Shown here piece by piece: positions 18,347-27,047 of a stretch of 64,000 nt of DNA. Origin of the DNA: JABDMH01 sp964428345. GTDB taxonomy: Bacteria; Bacteroidota; Bacteroidia; Chitinophagales; Saprospiraceae. Every line of letters begins with the position of its first letter. The stretch's first letter is position 1. The position numbers and the translations under genes are program-made. The notes under the pieces are model-generated. The model was given only the letters and a program-made list of their open reading frames with translations. It was not told the origin of the DNA and did no database searches. The stretch covers positions 1 through 64,000 of the forward strand of contig CAYRYD010000006.1 of the NCBI GenBank assembly GCA_964428345.1, read 5' to 3'.

Positions 18347-19690
18347 TCACATCTTTTCTCCGGAATCCCATTCCACCATGACTGCCAGAAATCGTTCGAC
18401 ATCATAAATAGCGTTATGGGCGGACGGCGAGATTCGGGGAAAAATAAGATCAAAGGCATGGTCGGTCTGGGTGAGGGTATGCATGACCACAGGTACACCG
18501 GCTTTCGACAAGCGGCTCTGCAATTGTTGCAGTGCTTTCAACGGAGCCAGGATATCATGATTTCCCTGAACCAGTAAGGTGGGCGGAGAACCCGGGTGGA
18601 CGTAACTAAGCGGTGAAAAGTGGCGGTAGGCTTCCGGATTGGTCTCGGGGGTACCGCTGAGCATAGGTTCCAACATACCCGGCTGGACGTCCTTGTCAAA
18701 GCCCAGGCGATGAAATTTCGTACCCATCGACTTTTGTATCCAGGATGGCATACCACCGGACTGGTCTTTTTGCTTTTGGGCAATCGCTGAACGGGTAGAA
18801 AGGTGCTGCGCCGTGTGATAGAACGTCGCTGCCAGATCCGCCTGGCCGTATAGGGAGACTACTGCCCGAACGCTGAGATCTGCCGTGTTGAGATCATCGG
18901 GAGTGAATGACCTGCTTTTTTGCGCATAAGCGGCTAACAGGGCAATATGCGCTCCGGCTGAACCACCACCAATAACGATTAGACCGGGTTGCAGGAGGTA
19001 AGTGGCAGCATGGGATTTTAGCCAGGCAACCGCATGCAGGGCATCATGCACCATTCCGGTAAATCCGGTCTCCGGAAAGAGCCGGTAAGCCACATCCATA
19101 ATCAGGTGACCCTGTGATGTCAGGTGTCTGAAGAGTGGACGGGTGCCGAAATCTTTGTCCAATACAGTCCAGGCACTGCCATGCAGGTAGACGAAAGCCA
19201 GCCCGGATCGGCTGATGCTATCCGGAGGTTGCCAAATGTCGGCAAAAAGCTGACGATTGGTACCCGGAATGGTATAAAACGAAACATCCTGTTGCAGAAC
19301 CGGTTCGGGAGCAGGAGGCAGAAGCACTGCATAACGCCGACGTAGAAAACGATCTTTTGTTTGTGGGGGAATCCAATTTTCCCATCCTTCACCCAATACA
19401 TTTTCAAATCCGGTAGGAGGAAAGGGTGCTCGGGTAATTTCAAAAATATGCAGCAGATAAAACAAGCCACTCAGACTACCCAAAACGACGGCGATCATTG
19501 AATTTGTGGTCCACCCCAAGATGACGGTCAACAATGCGATCAGGAAAAGCAGCGGCGAAAGTGCCGAAACGAAGACCTTGATGGTCCAGAAAACAAGGGT
19601 CGTCGGTTGACGAAGGGGCAACAGCGCAAACCGGGTCAGTATAAAATTGACCACGGTGAGTGAAACCATGAAAATCATGATAATTTTCAT
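18347..19690 (-). CDS. Membrane-anchored alpha/beta hydrolase (esterase type)
   Basis: A 447-residue protein with two parts. Residues 1-95 hold about three membrane helices (MKIIMIFMVSLTVVNFILTR; VSALSPLLFLIALLTVILGW; MIAVVLGSLSGLFYLLHIF). The rest is a BD-FAE/carboxylesterase-like hydrolase: oxyanion motif VYLHGSAW near 170, nucleophile elbow GGGSAGAHIALL near 245 (Ser), the acid in VQGNHDILAPL near 375, and His in TQTDHAFDLIF near 412. Enzymes of this class hydrolyse short esters. Fusion to an N-terminal membrane bundle is unusual and would hold the catalytic domain at the membrane. It is a single-gene unit; substrate unknown. Confidence 0.82.
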   Translation of the reverse strand: MKIIMIFMVSLTVVNFILTRFALLPLRQPTTLVFWTIKVFVSALSPLLFLIALLTVILGWTTNSMIAVVLGSLSGLFYLLHIFEITRAPFPPTGFENVLGEGWENWIPPQTKDRFLRRRYAVLLPPAPEPVLQQDVSFYTIPGTNRQLFADIWQPPDSISRSGLAFVYLHGSAWTVLDKDFGTRPLFRHLTSQGHLIMDVAYRLFPETGFTGMVHDALHAVAWLKSHAATYLLQPGLIVIGGGSAGAHIALLAAYAQKSRSFTPDDLNTADLSVRAVVSLYGQADLAATFYHTAQHLSTRSAIAQKQKDQSGGMPSWIQKSMGTKFHRLGFDKDVQPGMLEPMLSGTPETNPEAYRHFSPLSYVHPGSPPTLLVQGNHDILAPLKALQQLQSRLSKAGVPVVMHTLTQTDHAFDLIFPRISPSAHNAIYDVERFLAVMVEWDSGEKM

Positions 19691-19851
19691 TAAACTTTCA
19701 TTTCTACATCGTGCATAATCCAGCCGAAACAGAACTAGGCAAAACTATAGAGGGAAAAACAGCCGGGAAATGATCTGGAGAGGGTTACTCCATGAGGATG
19801 GTCATTCACTTCCAGACACTCATGCATTCTCCGGTTATTTGAATGCATAAT

Positions 19852-20711
19852 CTACTGGTTGACTATGTCGCTTTCCATAAAGTGTGTGATGATTTGCAGG
19901 ACTTCAGGAGCGTCCCTCCCGATCCACAACAAATGACCCCAATCATTCTTGAGTGTTATAAGCGTTGAGTGTTTAATGCGTTTATGGGCATGTAGTGCAT
20001 GGCTGAGCGGAACGCTTTGATCGTATTCACTGTGTACGATCAGGGTAGGACACCTGATTTTCTCCAGGGTCTTAACATCGATCGTTTGATCCAGATCATT
20101 GACAAAACCTTCCCCCGAATCGTATTTCCTTAAAGCGTTAATGAGTTCTCTCACATCATCCCCGGTGATGACCGGATCGGGCTTATTGGAAAACTGCCGG
20201 ATAAACCCGTGGGCAATCTGGTTTGGAGCGACCAAGGCGAAAAACCGGACAATCGCCCAGATGATCTTTTGCCATGCCGGATGAAACATGCGGTGTGCTG
20301 TTTTATAAGTCCTGTCCTCCTTATCCAGCCATTTTCTGGTGACCGCTGAAACCAGGATGAGTTTACTGACCCTTTCCGGAAACCGGGCACCAGTTCCAGA
20401 GCCGTGAGACCTCCGGCAGATATTCCATAGACGATCACCTGGTCGAGATGGAGTTCGTCCAGCAGGTTTTTCATTAATCCGGCTGCTTCCATTGGGGTTT
20501 TGTGATTATGGAGGGATGTTTGTCCGTAGCCCGGACGGGATGGGGTGATCAACCGGAATTTCCTGAGATCGAGTCCTTTATGGGCCAGGGTATCGTGACA
20601 ATTGGAATGACCGCCATGCATAAAGAGAACCGGTTGTCCGGTCCCCAGTGAGCAGAACTCGATTTTTCCGACAGGGATAGTGATCTGATTATGGATCAAA
20701 ATATGGTACAT
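19852..20711 (-). pseudogene. Alpha/beta hydrolase, single frameshift
   Basis: Two overlapping frames join into one 286-residue alpha/beta hydrolase. The N-terminal frame from 20711 gives PVLFMHGGHSN, SRPGYGQTS and the nucleophile elbow YGISAGGLTALEL. At about 20388-20392 a G seems to be missing: with it restored, CTG GGT GCC CGG continues as GARFPERVSKLILVSAVTRK into the second frame, which has CPTLIVHSEYDQSVPL (acid) and NDWGHLLWIG (His), ending at 19852. Because there is only one lesion in a short G run, a sequencing error cannot be excluded. If the sequence is right, the product is cut just after the nucleophile and is dead. Confidence 0.78.
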
Positions 20712-20731
20712 GGTTTGGGGGTTACCAGGAT

Positions 20732-22411
20732 CTAATCCTTCCAGACCGGGATTTCAATATAGCTGTCATTAAACCATTTAATTTCCAGTGGTTCTCCGGC
20801 ATCCCGGATAGTCTCATACGCAGGTTCTTTCCCGGAACCATAATTGATGATTTCAAACGGATGTTTGTTGACATTTAAAACCAATACCAGTCGACTGTCT
20901 TTATTGATTTTCTTACAGATCAGGTGTGATGCTTGAAGGGGAATGAATTCTTTCTGATCTGGCGTGAGGAGGCGTCTCCGGCTGTTGTCTTCTGCATAAC
21001 TGGCTCTGCCCAAATAGCGGGAAAGCATGAAATACCGACCATCTTCGGTTTGCTCGTAAAAAGAAATTGAAATATCCATATCCTTTTTATTGGTGGATAC
21101 CGATAATCGTCCGGTAAATGCTCCATTGAATATGAATGCCTCCGGAAATTTCCCGGACGAATATACGAGCCCGTTACTGGCATCGAGCGAGTCAATAATC
21201 AGCATGGGATGAAAGTAATTATTCATATTGGTCCGGTCCGTGAAGTCCACTTTCATCGTTTCAAATGTGATGGTTTCCGGTTTTTCATCCGACAGCATGT
21301 TATTGTCCAGGTACAACCGCAATTTTTGGTTGCTCATGGCTTCAATGCTGGGTTTATGCCACCAGCTGTTGGTGCCCATCACCTGAAAGTTGATTTTATC
21401 TTTGAGGAGGGTCGGTTTATCCTTTCCCCTAAGTATCCAGTCCAGCCAGTCAAAAGCCAGATCCCTCATACTGACCAGGGCAACGGTGTCAATTTCATAA
21501 CCCCGAAGGTTAGCCGCCGGATTGCCTTGTCCGCCCCAGTGATCGTAGGGACCTATCACCAGGTAATGTTCGGCATTGGGATTGTACTGGTGATGCATCT
21601 GAAAATACCGGACTGCCGAGATCTGTGGCCCGTCAAAATATCCGGTCGTGGTCAATACAGGAATGTTTATCCTGCTGTATTCAGCTGCAGTGGGTGCCAG
21701 TGATCGCCAGTATTCGTCATAGGCAGGATGGGACAGCCATTGCTGGAAATGCGGATTGGGATAGCCCACGGCACTGTCCAGTCTGGCATAGGCATAACCT
21801 TTTTCATACCATTCCCACAACAAATCGACGGGAATGGGTTCTCTGCCATAGATATTGTTATGAGACCAGTTTAGTTCAAAACCCACTGGTACATTGTTTT
21901 GCATGGGAAAATCAAAACCGGGCATTACTGCAACCTGAGGCACGATGGTTTTCAGGGCGGGATGGAGGTTCTTAGTTGTTGCCCACTGTGAAAATCCGGT
22001 ATAACTTCCTCCATACATGCCCACTCTTCCGTCGCACCATGATTGTTTGCTGATCCATTCGATGATGTCGTAAATATCCGCCTGTTCATGCTCATACGGG
22101 GCGTAATAACTCAGATCAGTACGGATACCACGGGCATAGGCTACCACACCTGCATAATCATGTGCTGCTGCCCGTTGGGCGATAAGGGCATCACTTTCTC
22201 CCTGATCGTAGGTGGTGTAGAACAACACTGCAGGCAGAGGCCGGTTATTGGCTTTATTCTCGACGATGATCGCCGAGATATTCACTCCGCTGCGGGTCGG
22301 GATCAAAACACTATCCTGGATGCGATACATGCTGTCGGCTGCTTCATTCGACTGAGCCCGGGAAGAGACGACCAATGTCAATAAAAGAAAAGTGGTCAAA
22401 AATTTCTTCAT
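20732..22411 (-). CDS. Secreted CocE/NonD-family (peptidase S15-like) hydrolase
   Basis: The 559-residue protein starts with a signal peptide (MKKFLTTFLLLTLVVSSRAQ) and has the X-Pro dipeptidyl-peptidase S15/CocE architecture. The nucleophile motif is MYGGSYTG (Ser136). The acid lies in LTTTGYFDGPQ near 272 and the His in IGPYDHWGGQG near 307. A C-terminal jelly-roll domain follows from about 340 (RLYLDNNMLS, FNGAFTGRLSVSTNKKDMDI, INYGSGKEP). Members cleave Xaa-Pro peptides, acylated amino acids, cocaine-like esters or beta-lactam side chains. The specificity here is unknown; secretion suggests nutrient scavenging. The gene ends 20 bases before the frameshifted alpha/beta hydrolase starts downstream on the same strand, so they probably formed one operon. 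Confidence 0.87.
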   Translation of the reverse strand: MKKFLTTFLLLTLVVSSRAQSNEAADSMYRIQDSVLIPTRSGVNISAIIVENKANNRPLPAVLFYTTYDQGESDALIAQRAAAHDYAGVVAYARGIRTDLSYYAPYEHEQADIYDIIEWISKQSWCDGRVGMYGGSYTGFSQWATTKNLHPALKTIVPQVAVMPGFDFPMQNNVPVGFELNWSHNNIYGREPIPVDLLWEWYEKGYAYARLDSAVGYPNPHFQQWLSHPAYDEYWRSLAPTAAEYSRINIPVLTTTGYFDGPQISAVRYFQMHHQYNPNAEHYLVIGPYDHWGGQGNPAANLRGYEIDTVALVSMRDLAFDWLDWILRGKDKPTLLKDKINFQVMGTNSWWHKPSIEAMSNQKLRLYLDNNMLSDEKPETITFETMKVDFTDRTNMNNYFHPMLIIDSLDASNGLVYSSGKFPEAFIFNGAFTGRLSVSTNKKDMDISISFYEQTEDGRYFMLSRYLGRASYAEDNSRRRLLTPDQKEFIPLQASHLICKKINKDSRLVLVLNVNKHPFEIINYGSGKEPAYETIRDAGEPLEIKWFNDSYIEIPVWKD

Positions 22412-22551
22412 ACTGTTACGTTAGGGGTTTTTTAATTATGGTCTGACAGCAAACAGAAGATGAATTTGATAAAAAAAATCATTCCTGAATTCTTTTCTTT
22501 GTCACACAAATTGTGAATTGTATTAATTAAAGCCCTGCAATTTTTGCTGAC

Positions 22552-22970
22552 ATGAGCCCTATGAAAACAACCCCGGAGGAGAATGAACAATTGGTGAGGG
22601 AGTTTATCGGAGCTCTGCAACACAGAGATTCACCGGATGTGCTGGGCCGATTTTATCACCTGGACGCAGAACAGAGCGAATTTCCGAACCTGACCACCAA
22701 AGGAAAGTCATTAGAAGCATATCAGACCTCAAAGCAGCCGCTGCGAAGGGCCAGAAATTACTTACCAAAGAAAATTACGAGATCAGAAAGCTGTATTTAA
22801 CCGGTGAAACGGTGATCATGGAAGCTGGCTGGACCCGAACGCCCGCCATCCCCCTGGGCAGTATCAGTGCAGGTGGCGAATTAAAGGCCTATTTTGTTCA
22901 AATATTCGAATTTAAAGCTGGCAGAATATACAGGCAGAGAAACTATGACTGCTTTGAACCATTTGAGTGA
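22552..22970 (+). pseudogene. SnoaL-like protein, frameshifted
   Basis: From ATG 22552 the frame reads EENEQLVREFIGALQHRDSP and RFYHLDAEQSEFPNL, the first half of a SnoaL/NTF2-like protein, then drifts into a basic, non-family tail and stops at 22800. In another frame the second half continues without a break: DLKAAAKGQKLLTKENYEIR, TVIMEAGWTRTP, AYFVQIFEFKAGRIYRQRNY and DCFEPFE, stopping at 22970. The shift lies between about 22700 and 22720. With it repaired, the product is about 139 residues, normal for the family. A single lesion, so either a recent pseudogene or a base-calling error. Confidence 0.75.
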
Positions 22971-23349
22971 TGCCACAACCAATAATCTCACTCACTAACA
23001 GAAACAATACCGTTAAGAGGCTGTTGAATTATGCAGCATACTATTGAATTTAACCAGACTATCCATGCGATTGGGGGCGAGGTTGATTTGTACATCACGG
23101 AGTAATAGTAATTAAATCCACAATTATTATTGCTCTAACTGCAGTGCAAGGAATTGATGGATTTAATTCAAACCTCTTCCATGTGAATATTGATAATCAT
23201 TGACAATATTTGATAAATTCATACTGGATGCCGGAACAACCAAACCAATGAAGAACAGATCAGTCAATGCTGGATCCGTTGATTTCTTACCAAAGCCGTC
23301 AAAGTGATAAGGTCCTCTGCCTGACCTGAGAGGCTCTTGTACTGAGTAT
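22971..23349. other. Intergenic stretch with one large inverted repeat
   Basis: No coding frame recognised. The stretch separates the decayed left part of the window from the intact middle part and holds the inverted repeat described separately at 23110-23168. Confidence 0.4.
23110..23168. repeat. Inverted repeat, 11 plus 5 base pairs
   Basis: AATTAAATCCA at 23110-23120 is exactly matched in reverse by TGGATTTAATT at 23158-23168. The arms continue inward with CAATT (23121-23125) against AATTG (23152-23156) after a one-base bulge at 23157, giving 16 paired bases around a 26-base loop. There is no T-run directly after either arm, so it is not a standard terminator. It could be a cruciform, an RNA hairpin or the remnant of a small palindromic repeat. 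Confidence 0.5.
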
Positions 23350-25188
23350 TTAGAGTCGCTGTAGACGTTTGACCGTTACCTCCTGATCATCGCTGATCCG
23401 CAAGTAATACATGCCGCTTTGCAGATCCTTAATATTCATGGCCAGAATCTCCGGCTGCTCTTGCCCCGGGTTAAATCGGGAAATCAGTCTCCCCTGCAAA
23501 TCCAGGAGCTCCAGTTTAAACACTTTTCTCGATTGGTGATTTGCCAGGTGCATTACCTCGTCGACCGGATTTGGATAAATGGTATAAGCCGGGTCTCCTT
23601 CAATGGAGAAGGAGGCAGTTGTGGCAGGATCTCCGGTCTCCCCCGATTGCTTATCAACCAAAAGCGGGGTTCCGATCATCATCGTATAGTCCTCTACCTG
23701 ACCATAGTAAGGTTCGAAACAGGCATCGGGGATCTTGAATCCCGAATAGGCCGCAATACCCCTGACCCGGAGGGGTATTCCCTTTTTTGCCGAGGCGGGG
23801 ATGGTAACTTTCACCTGATGGCTTGTCGATTTATCGGACGTGAGAATGGCTTCTCCCTGGTCTGAGAAGTCGCCATCACCGTTGTAGTCGATAAATACCC
23901 TTACATTCTGGATATTCTGAGTACCTGTGTTCAAACTAAGATCGTAGGTTTTTCCCGGTTCGACGCTAATAACCGAGCACCAATTATCCACATAACCTCC
24001 ATCTTCCTTTGCGTTACCCGAAATTACCGAAAAATCACCCAACTGAAACTCCAGGATACCAAGACCGAAATTGTTGTCAGGATATTTTGTCTGAGGAATA
24101 CAACCGGAAGCAACTGGTGCTGATCTATCTACCGGAATTGCCCCGGGTGAGTGAATCCAGCCTGGGCGTAAACCATGAAGAGTAGCCAGCATGCGATCGA
24201 CCTGACCCTGGGTGAATTCATACTGACATTCCTGACTGGAATAATCCATAAAATTGTGGACGAACAACTCGTTGGAATATCCACCATCACAGACGTTAGT
24301 TCCAGCCACCAGGCAATTGTTGCCAGATCTCCGGTGCGGAGGGGTATCTGCCACGCAATCACCATTGAAGGGTCCGCAACCTGTAAATGAAGGACACCGG
24401 TCGCCAAGACCATCCCGGTTGAAATCATCTCCTTCAAAGCTGTGGTAGAGCCCTAAAATATGACCGATTTCATGAATAAGGATGGTCCCCAGTCGGGTGT
24501 TGTTTTTCAGGTTAAAGGGACCGTCGGCATTATCCTGGTATCCAAAAGCATTGTAAAGGATGACCACTCCGTCCATTTCAGGATCTCCACCGGGAAACTG
24601 GGCATAACCCTGGATACCTGATTTGGCTCCGTTATCGCCAATTTCACGCACTACCCAGATATTCAGATACTGGTTGGCCGGCCAGCGACTCAGGGATTTG
24701 ACGGCCCGTTCATTACCGGCAGTGATGCCTTTGTCTTCATAGCACTCGTTATTGACACAGACACCCTGGGTATTGACCCGAATGATGCCGTCGGTTGGTT
24801 CGCACCCGGGAGTTCGCCTTGCCAGTGCAAACCGGATGCCGGTGACTGGAGTTGCATAACCACCCGTGCCTGCAAAAGCCTTATTAAGCTGGTCTAAAGC
24901 AGTCTTGATCTGAGCATCGGACAGGTTAACAGCGGTACCCACGGACTGTCCGGTATGCATGACATGCACAACCACCGGAATCGTGATGGTGTCGCTATCG
25001 AGACTGCGGCTGTGATTGTTGTACATGGATTGAATTAATAGTTCCTGTTCGTGGAGCAACTGCAGGAAATCTGGTTTTTCCCGGACAGCCCGATCCATCC
25101 TGTGATCGAAACCGCACCGCTCGACGGGTTGGGCTAAGACAGGAATACAGAAACCAATAATAAATAGGAGTGTCAAAATCCTACTCAT
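23350..25188 (-). CDS. Secreted M43-family metalloprotease with GEVED and T9SS sorting domains
   Basis: A 612-residue multidomain secreted protease. It has a signal peptide (MSRILTLLFIIGFCIPVLAQ), a pro-region to about 70, then a pappalysin-like M43 catalytic domain: zinc motif HEIGHILGLYH near 240 and the Met-turn HNFMDYSS near 312. A GEVED domain follows (about 400-500; VRVFIDYNGDGDFSDQGEAI ending VEDYTMM). The last 75 residues are a type A sorting domain of the type IX secretion system (YPNPVDEVMHLAN, LLDLQGRLI, LQSGMYYLRI, TVKRLQRL). The protein should cross the outer membrane by T9SS and be released or attached to the surface. Two 9-base direct repeats lie 50-80 bases upstream. A single-gene unit. 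Confidence 0.92.
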   Translation of the reverse strand: MSRILTLLFIIGFCIPVLAQPVERCGFDHRMDRAVREKPDFLQLLHEQELLIQSMYNNHSRSLDSDTITIPVVVHVMHTGQSVGTAVNLSDAQIKTALDQLNKAFAGTGGYATPVTGIRFALARRTPGCEPTDGIIRVNTQGVCVNNECYEDKGITAGNERAVKSLSRWPANQYLNIWVVREIGDNGAKSGIQGYAQFPGGDPEMDGVVILYNAFGYQDNADGPFNLKNNTRLGTILIHEIGHILGLYHSFEGDDFNRDGLGDRCPSFTGCGPFNGDCVADTPPHRRSGNNCLVAGTNVCDGGYSNELFVHNFMDYSSQECQYEFTQGQVDRMLATLHGLRPGWIHSPGAIPVDRSAPVASGCIPQTKYPDNNFGLGILEFQLGDFSVISGNAKEDGGYVDNWCSVISVEPGKTYDLSLNTGTQNIQNVRVFIDYNGDGDFSDQGEAILTSDKSTSHQVKVTIPASAKKGIPLRVRGIAAYSGFKIPDACFEPYYGQVEDYTMMIGTPLLVDKQSGETGDPATTASFSIEGDPAYTIYPNPVDEVMHLANHQSRKVFKLELLDLQGRLISRFNPGQEQPEILAMNIKDLQSGMYYLRISDDQEVTVKRLQRL

Positions 25189-25241
25189 GGTCTAAAGTCT
25201 TGGTTATCAATTAAATCTCAACCATTGAAGAACCAAAGACC

Positions 25242-25269
25242 ACGCCATATTGGGATTATGACGCCATAT
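25242..25269. repeat. Direct repeat ACGCCATAT x2, possible regulator site
   Basis: ACGCCATAT occurs at 25242-25250 and 25261-25269, 19 bases apart, close to two helical turns. The pair lies 54-81 bases upstream of the M43 protease start (minus strand). The spacing suits binding of a dimeric or tandem-acting regulator to one face of the DNA; this is inference. Confidence 0.3.
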
Positions 25270-25343
25270 GTAAACAAAAAGTTATTTGTAAATTACTGCC
25301 ATTGAACCGTTAGGGAAGAGGCACCAAAGACATATTTAAATTT

Positions 25344-26279
25344 TTACATACGAGGTTTTTCTTCCGAATCGATCGGGACAACCATTCCATCGCGGGCGAT
25401 GACGGTGTTGGCAAAATGTTCCCGTGCTTCCTTGAGAAGTATGGACGTATCGCTATAGCGATTGCTGAAATGCCCGATAATCAACTGGTCGACACCAGCT
25501 GCTTTGGCAATCAGGGCCGCCTCCCGTGCAGTGCTGTGTCCACGTCTATGAGCTTCTTCCGACAATTCACTACCAAAGGTTGCCTCGTGGTAAAGCACAT
25601 TGGTGTTCCGGATCAGAGGGACTATTTTCGGATGGTACCGGGTGTCGGAGCAGTAGGCGTAGGAAATCGGTTCTCTTCCCGGCTGGGTCATTTCTTCATT
25701 TCTGACCCATTGACCATCGGGACTTTTCCAGTCCTTACCATTTTGGATCGATCGCAGATGTTCGTACGGAACCTTCAGGCGTTCGATGGCCTCCGTATCG
25801 ATTTTTCGCTTGAAGACTTTCTCGCGGAAGAGGTATCCGGTAGTTGGTGTGCGGTGATCGAGTGGGATGGTATATACCTGCATCTGTCCGGTTTCCAGTA
25901 TTTTACGGCTGATCTGGTCGTCATGTTCTTTAATCTGAAGGTGATAATTGAGATGAATACCGGTTGTCTCATTAACGACATCGAGGTAGTGTTTAAGGCC
26001 ACGTGGACCATAGATAAAGAGCGGATCTTCCCTTCCGAAGAGATTGAATGATGTAATAAGACCGGGTAGACCGAAGATATGATCGCCATGCAGGTGACTG
26101 ATAAAGATATGTTGAATACGGGAGCGGCGGACCCGGAATTCAGCGAGCCTGGTTTGGGTTGCTTCTCCGCAATCGACTAGAAAAACTTCATGTTCGGTAT
26201 CAAGAGCCTGAGCAGATGGATTTCGGTCTAAGCTGGGTACCGCTGCATTGGTGCCTAATATATAAAGGCTCCAGGCCAT
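25344..26279 (-). CDS. rnz: Ribonuclease Z
   Basis: Ribonuclease Z is a metallo-beta-lactamase-fold endonuclease that trims tRNA 3' ends. The 311-residue product has every landmark: LYILGTNAAVPSLDRNPSAQ at the N-terminus, the zinc motif SHLHGDH (His62, His64, Asp66, His67), GLPGLITSFNLFGR, the family loop PLDHRTPTTGYL, an Asp in YCSDTRY, VLYHEATFGSE, and the final His in IIGHFSNRY. ATG 26279 is chosen over a longer frame from 26342 because it gives the standard start and sits 4 bases after the stop of the STAS gene. The two genes are therefore co-transcribed. Many Bacteroidota tRNA genes, like the tRNA-Trp here, lack an encoded CCA and need this enzyme. Confidence 0.95.
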   Translation of the reverse strand: MAWSLYILGTNAAVPSLDRNPSAQALDTEHEVFLVDCGEATQTRLAEFRVRRSRIQHIFISHLHGDHIFGLPGLITSFNLFGREDPLFIYGPRGLKHYLDVVNETTGIHLNYHLQIKEHDDQISRKILETGQMQVYTIPLDHRTPTTGYLFREKVFKRKIDTEAIERLKVPYEHLRSIQNGKDWKSPDGQWVRNEEMTQPGREPISYAYCSDTRYHPKIVPLIRNTNVLYHEATFGSELSEEAHRRGHSTAREAALIAKAAGVDQLIIGHFSNRYSDTSILLKEAREHFANTVIARDGMVVPIDSEEKPRM

Positions 26280-26283
26280 AGCC

Positions 26284-26655
26284 TTATTCTTCTTCCAATT
26301 CCTTCTCCAAATGCTCCATATAAAGGTAATCGATGGCCTCACTGACGGTAGGGATCACCTGCAGTATGGTATCCAGCCGGGAGATTTCGATCAGTTTCCT
26401 CACTGCGGCATGTTCAACGCCAGTTACAATAAAAGTGCCCATACCCTTCCAGAGCCGGTTGCCGGTAAGAATAGCGCTGAGGCCGGATGAATCGACATAT
26501 TTTACCCTTGAAAGGTTTAGGATAAAATTGGGAATGCCTTCATTTCGAAAAATTACAAACTCTGATTTCAGATCGGGTGCCACAACGGAATTGAGGTTTT
26601 CAACATCCAATGTCATTATGGCATACCGATCCTGTTTATCTATTGAATACTTCAT
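26284..26655 (-). CDS. STAS-domain anti-sigma factor antagonist-like protein
   Basis: A 123-residue single STAS domain like SpoIIAA/RsbV: strand YSIDKQDRYAIMTLDVEN, helix APDLKSEFVIFRNEG, strand NFILNLSRVKYV, then the phosphorylation loop DSSGLSAIL (Ser56/Ser57) and a GMGTFIVTGVE strand. In partner-switching systems an unphosphorylated STAS protein binds an anti-sigma kinase. No such kinase or phosphatase is nearby. ATG 26655 (MKYSIDKQ) is preferred over the upstream in-frame ATG. An acidic tail (KELEEE) ends the protein just before rnz, and this pair is often seen together in Bacteroidota, which suggests a link to stress or RNA metabolism still to be found. Confidence 0.85.
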   Translation of the reverse strand: MKYSIDKQDRYAIMTLDVENLNSVVAPDLKSEFVIFRNEGIPNFILNLSRVKYVDSSGLSAILTGNRLWKGMGTFIVTGVEHAAVRKLIEISRLDTILQVIPTVSEAIDYLYMEHLEKELEEE

Positions 26656-27047
26656 TACATATCCTTTTCGCGGCACCGAAGGTACAAAGAATAGAAAAAA
26701 ACCACCGAAAATTGTCGTATTTGAACGGAGAAAGGCCAGGTTGGTGGAATTGCTGTCCTCCTTTACCAGCGGGCTTTTGCCCGGGTTATCCTAAAAAAAC
26801 CGTAGTAAACAACCAAGTCCTACTGCAAAACGTTAATGTTATCAAAGTATTAAAGTGTGAACTAATCAGGTATAATCGCATATTTATATGGATATCGAGG
26901 TATATTAAACGAAGACAATTGCCTGATTCAGACAAAATTACCGGAATATGCAGTATGGCATGATTTTCAACGGAGTTAATTGAAAGCCAAACGTATTGTT
27001 ACTTCGTGTAATTAATAGTATTATTGTTTTACAAAGTTTTAGCACAT
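26656..27047. other. Divergent intergenic region between the STAS gene and clpC
   Basis: About 390 bases serving as the promoter region for both the STAS-rnz unit (minus) and clpC (plus). It is AT-rich toward clpC. No perfect TTTG-N19-TAnnTTTG promoter, riboswitch or CtsR-type heptad repeat was recognised. Confidence 0.4.

Noticed and set aside
26736..26765. Match to the D-arm region of tRNA-Leu (TGGTGGAATTG)
   Set aside because: The match is only 11 bases; no acceptor, anticodon or T arm follows, so no cloverleaf can be drawn. A chance match or at most a tiny remnant.
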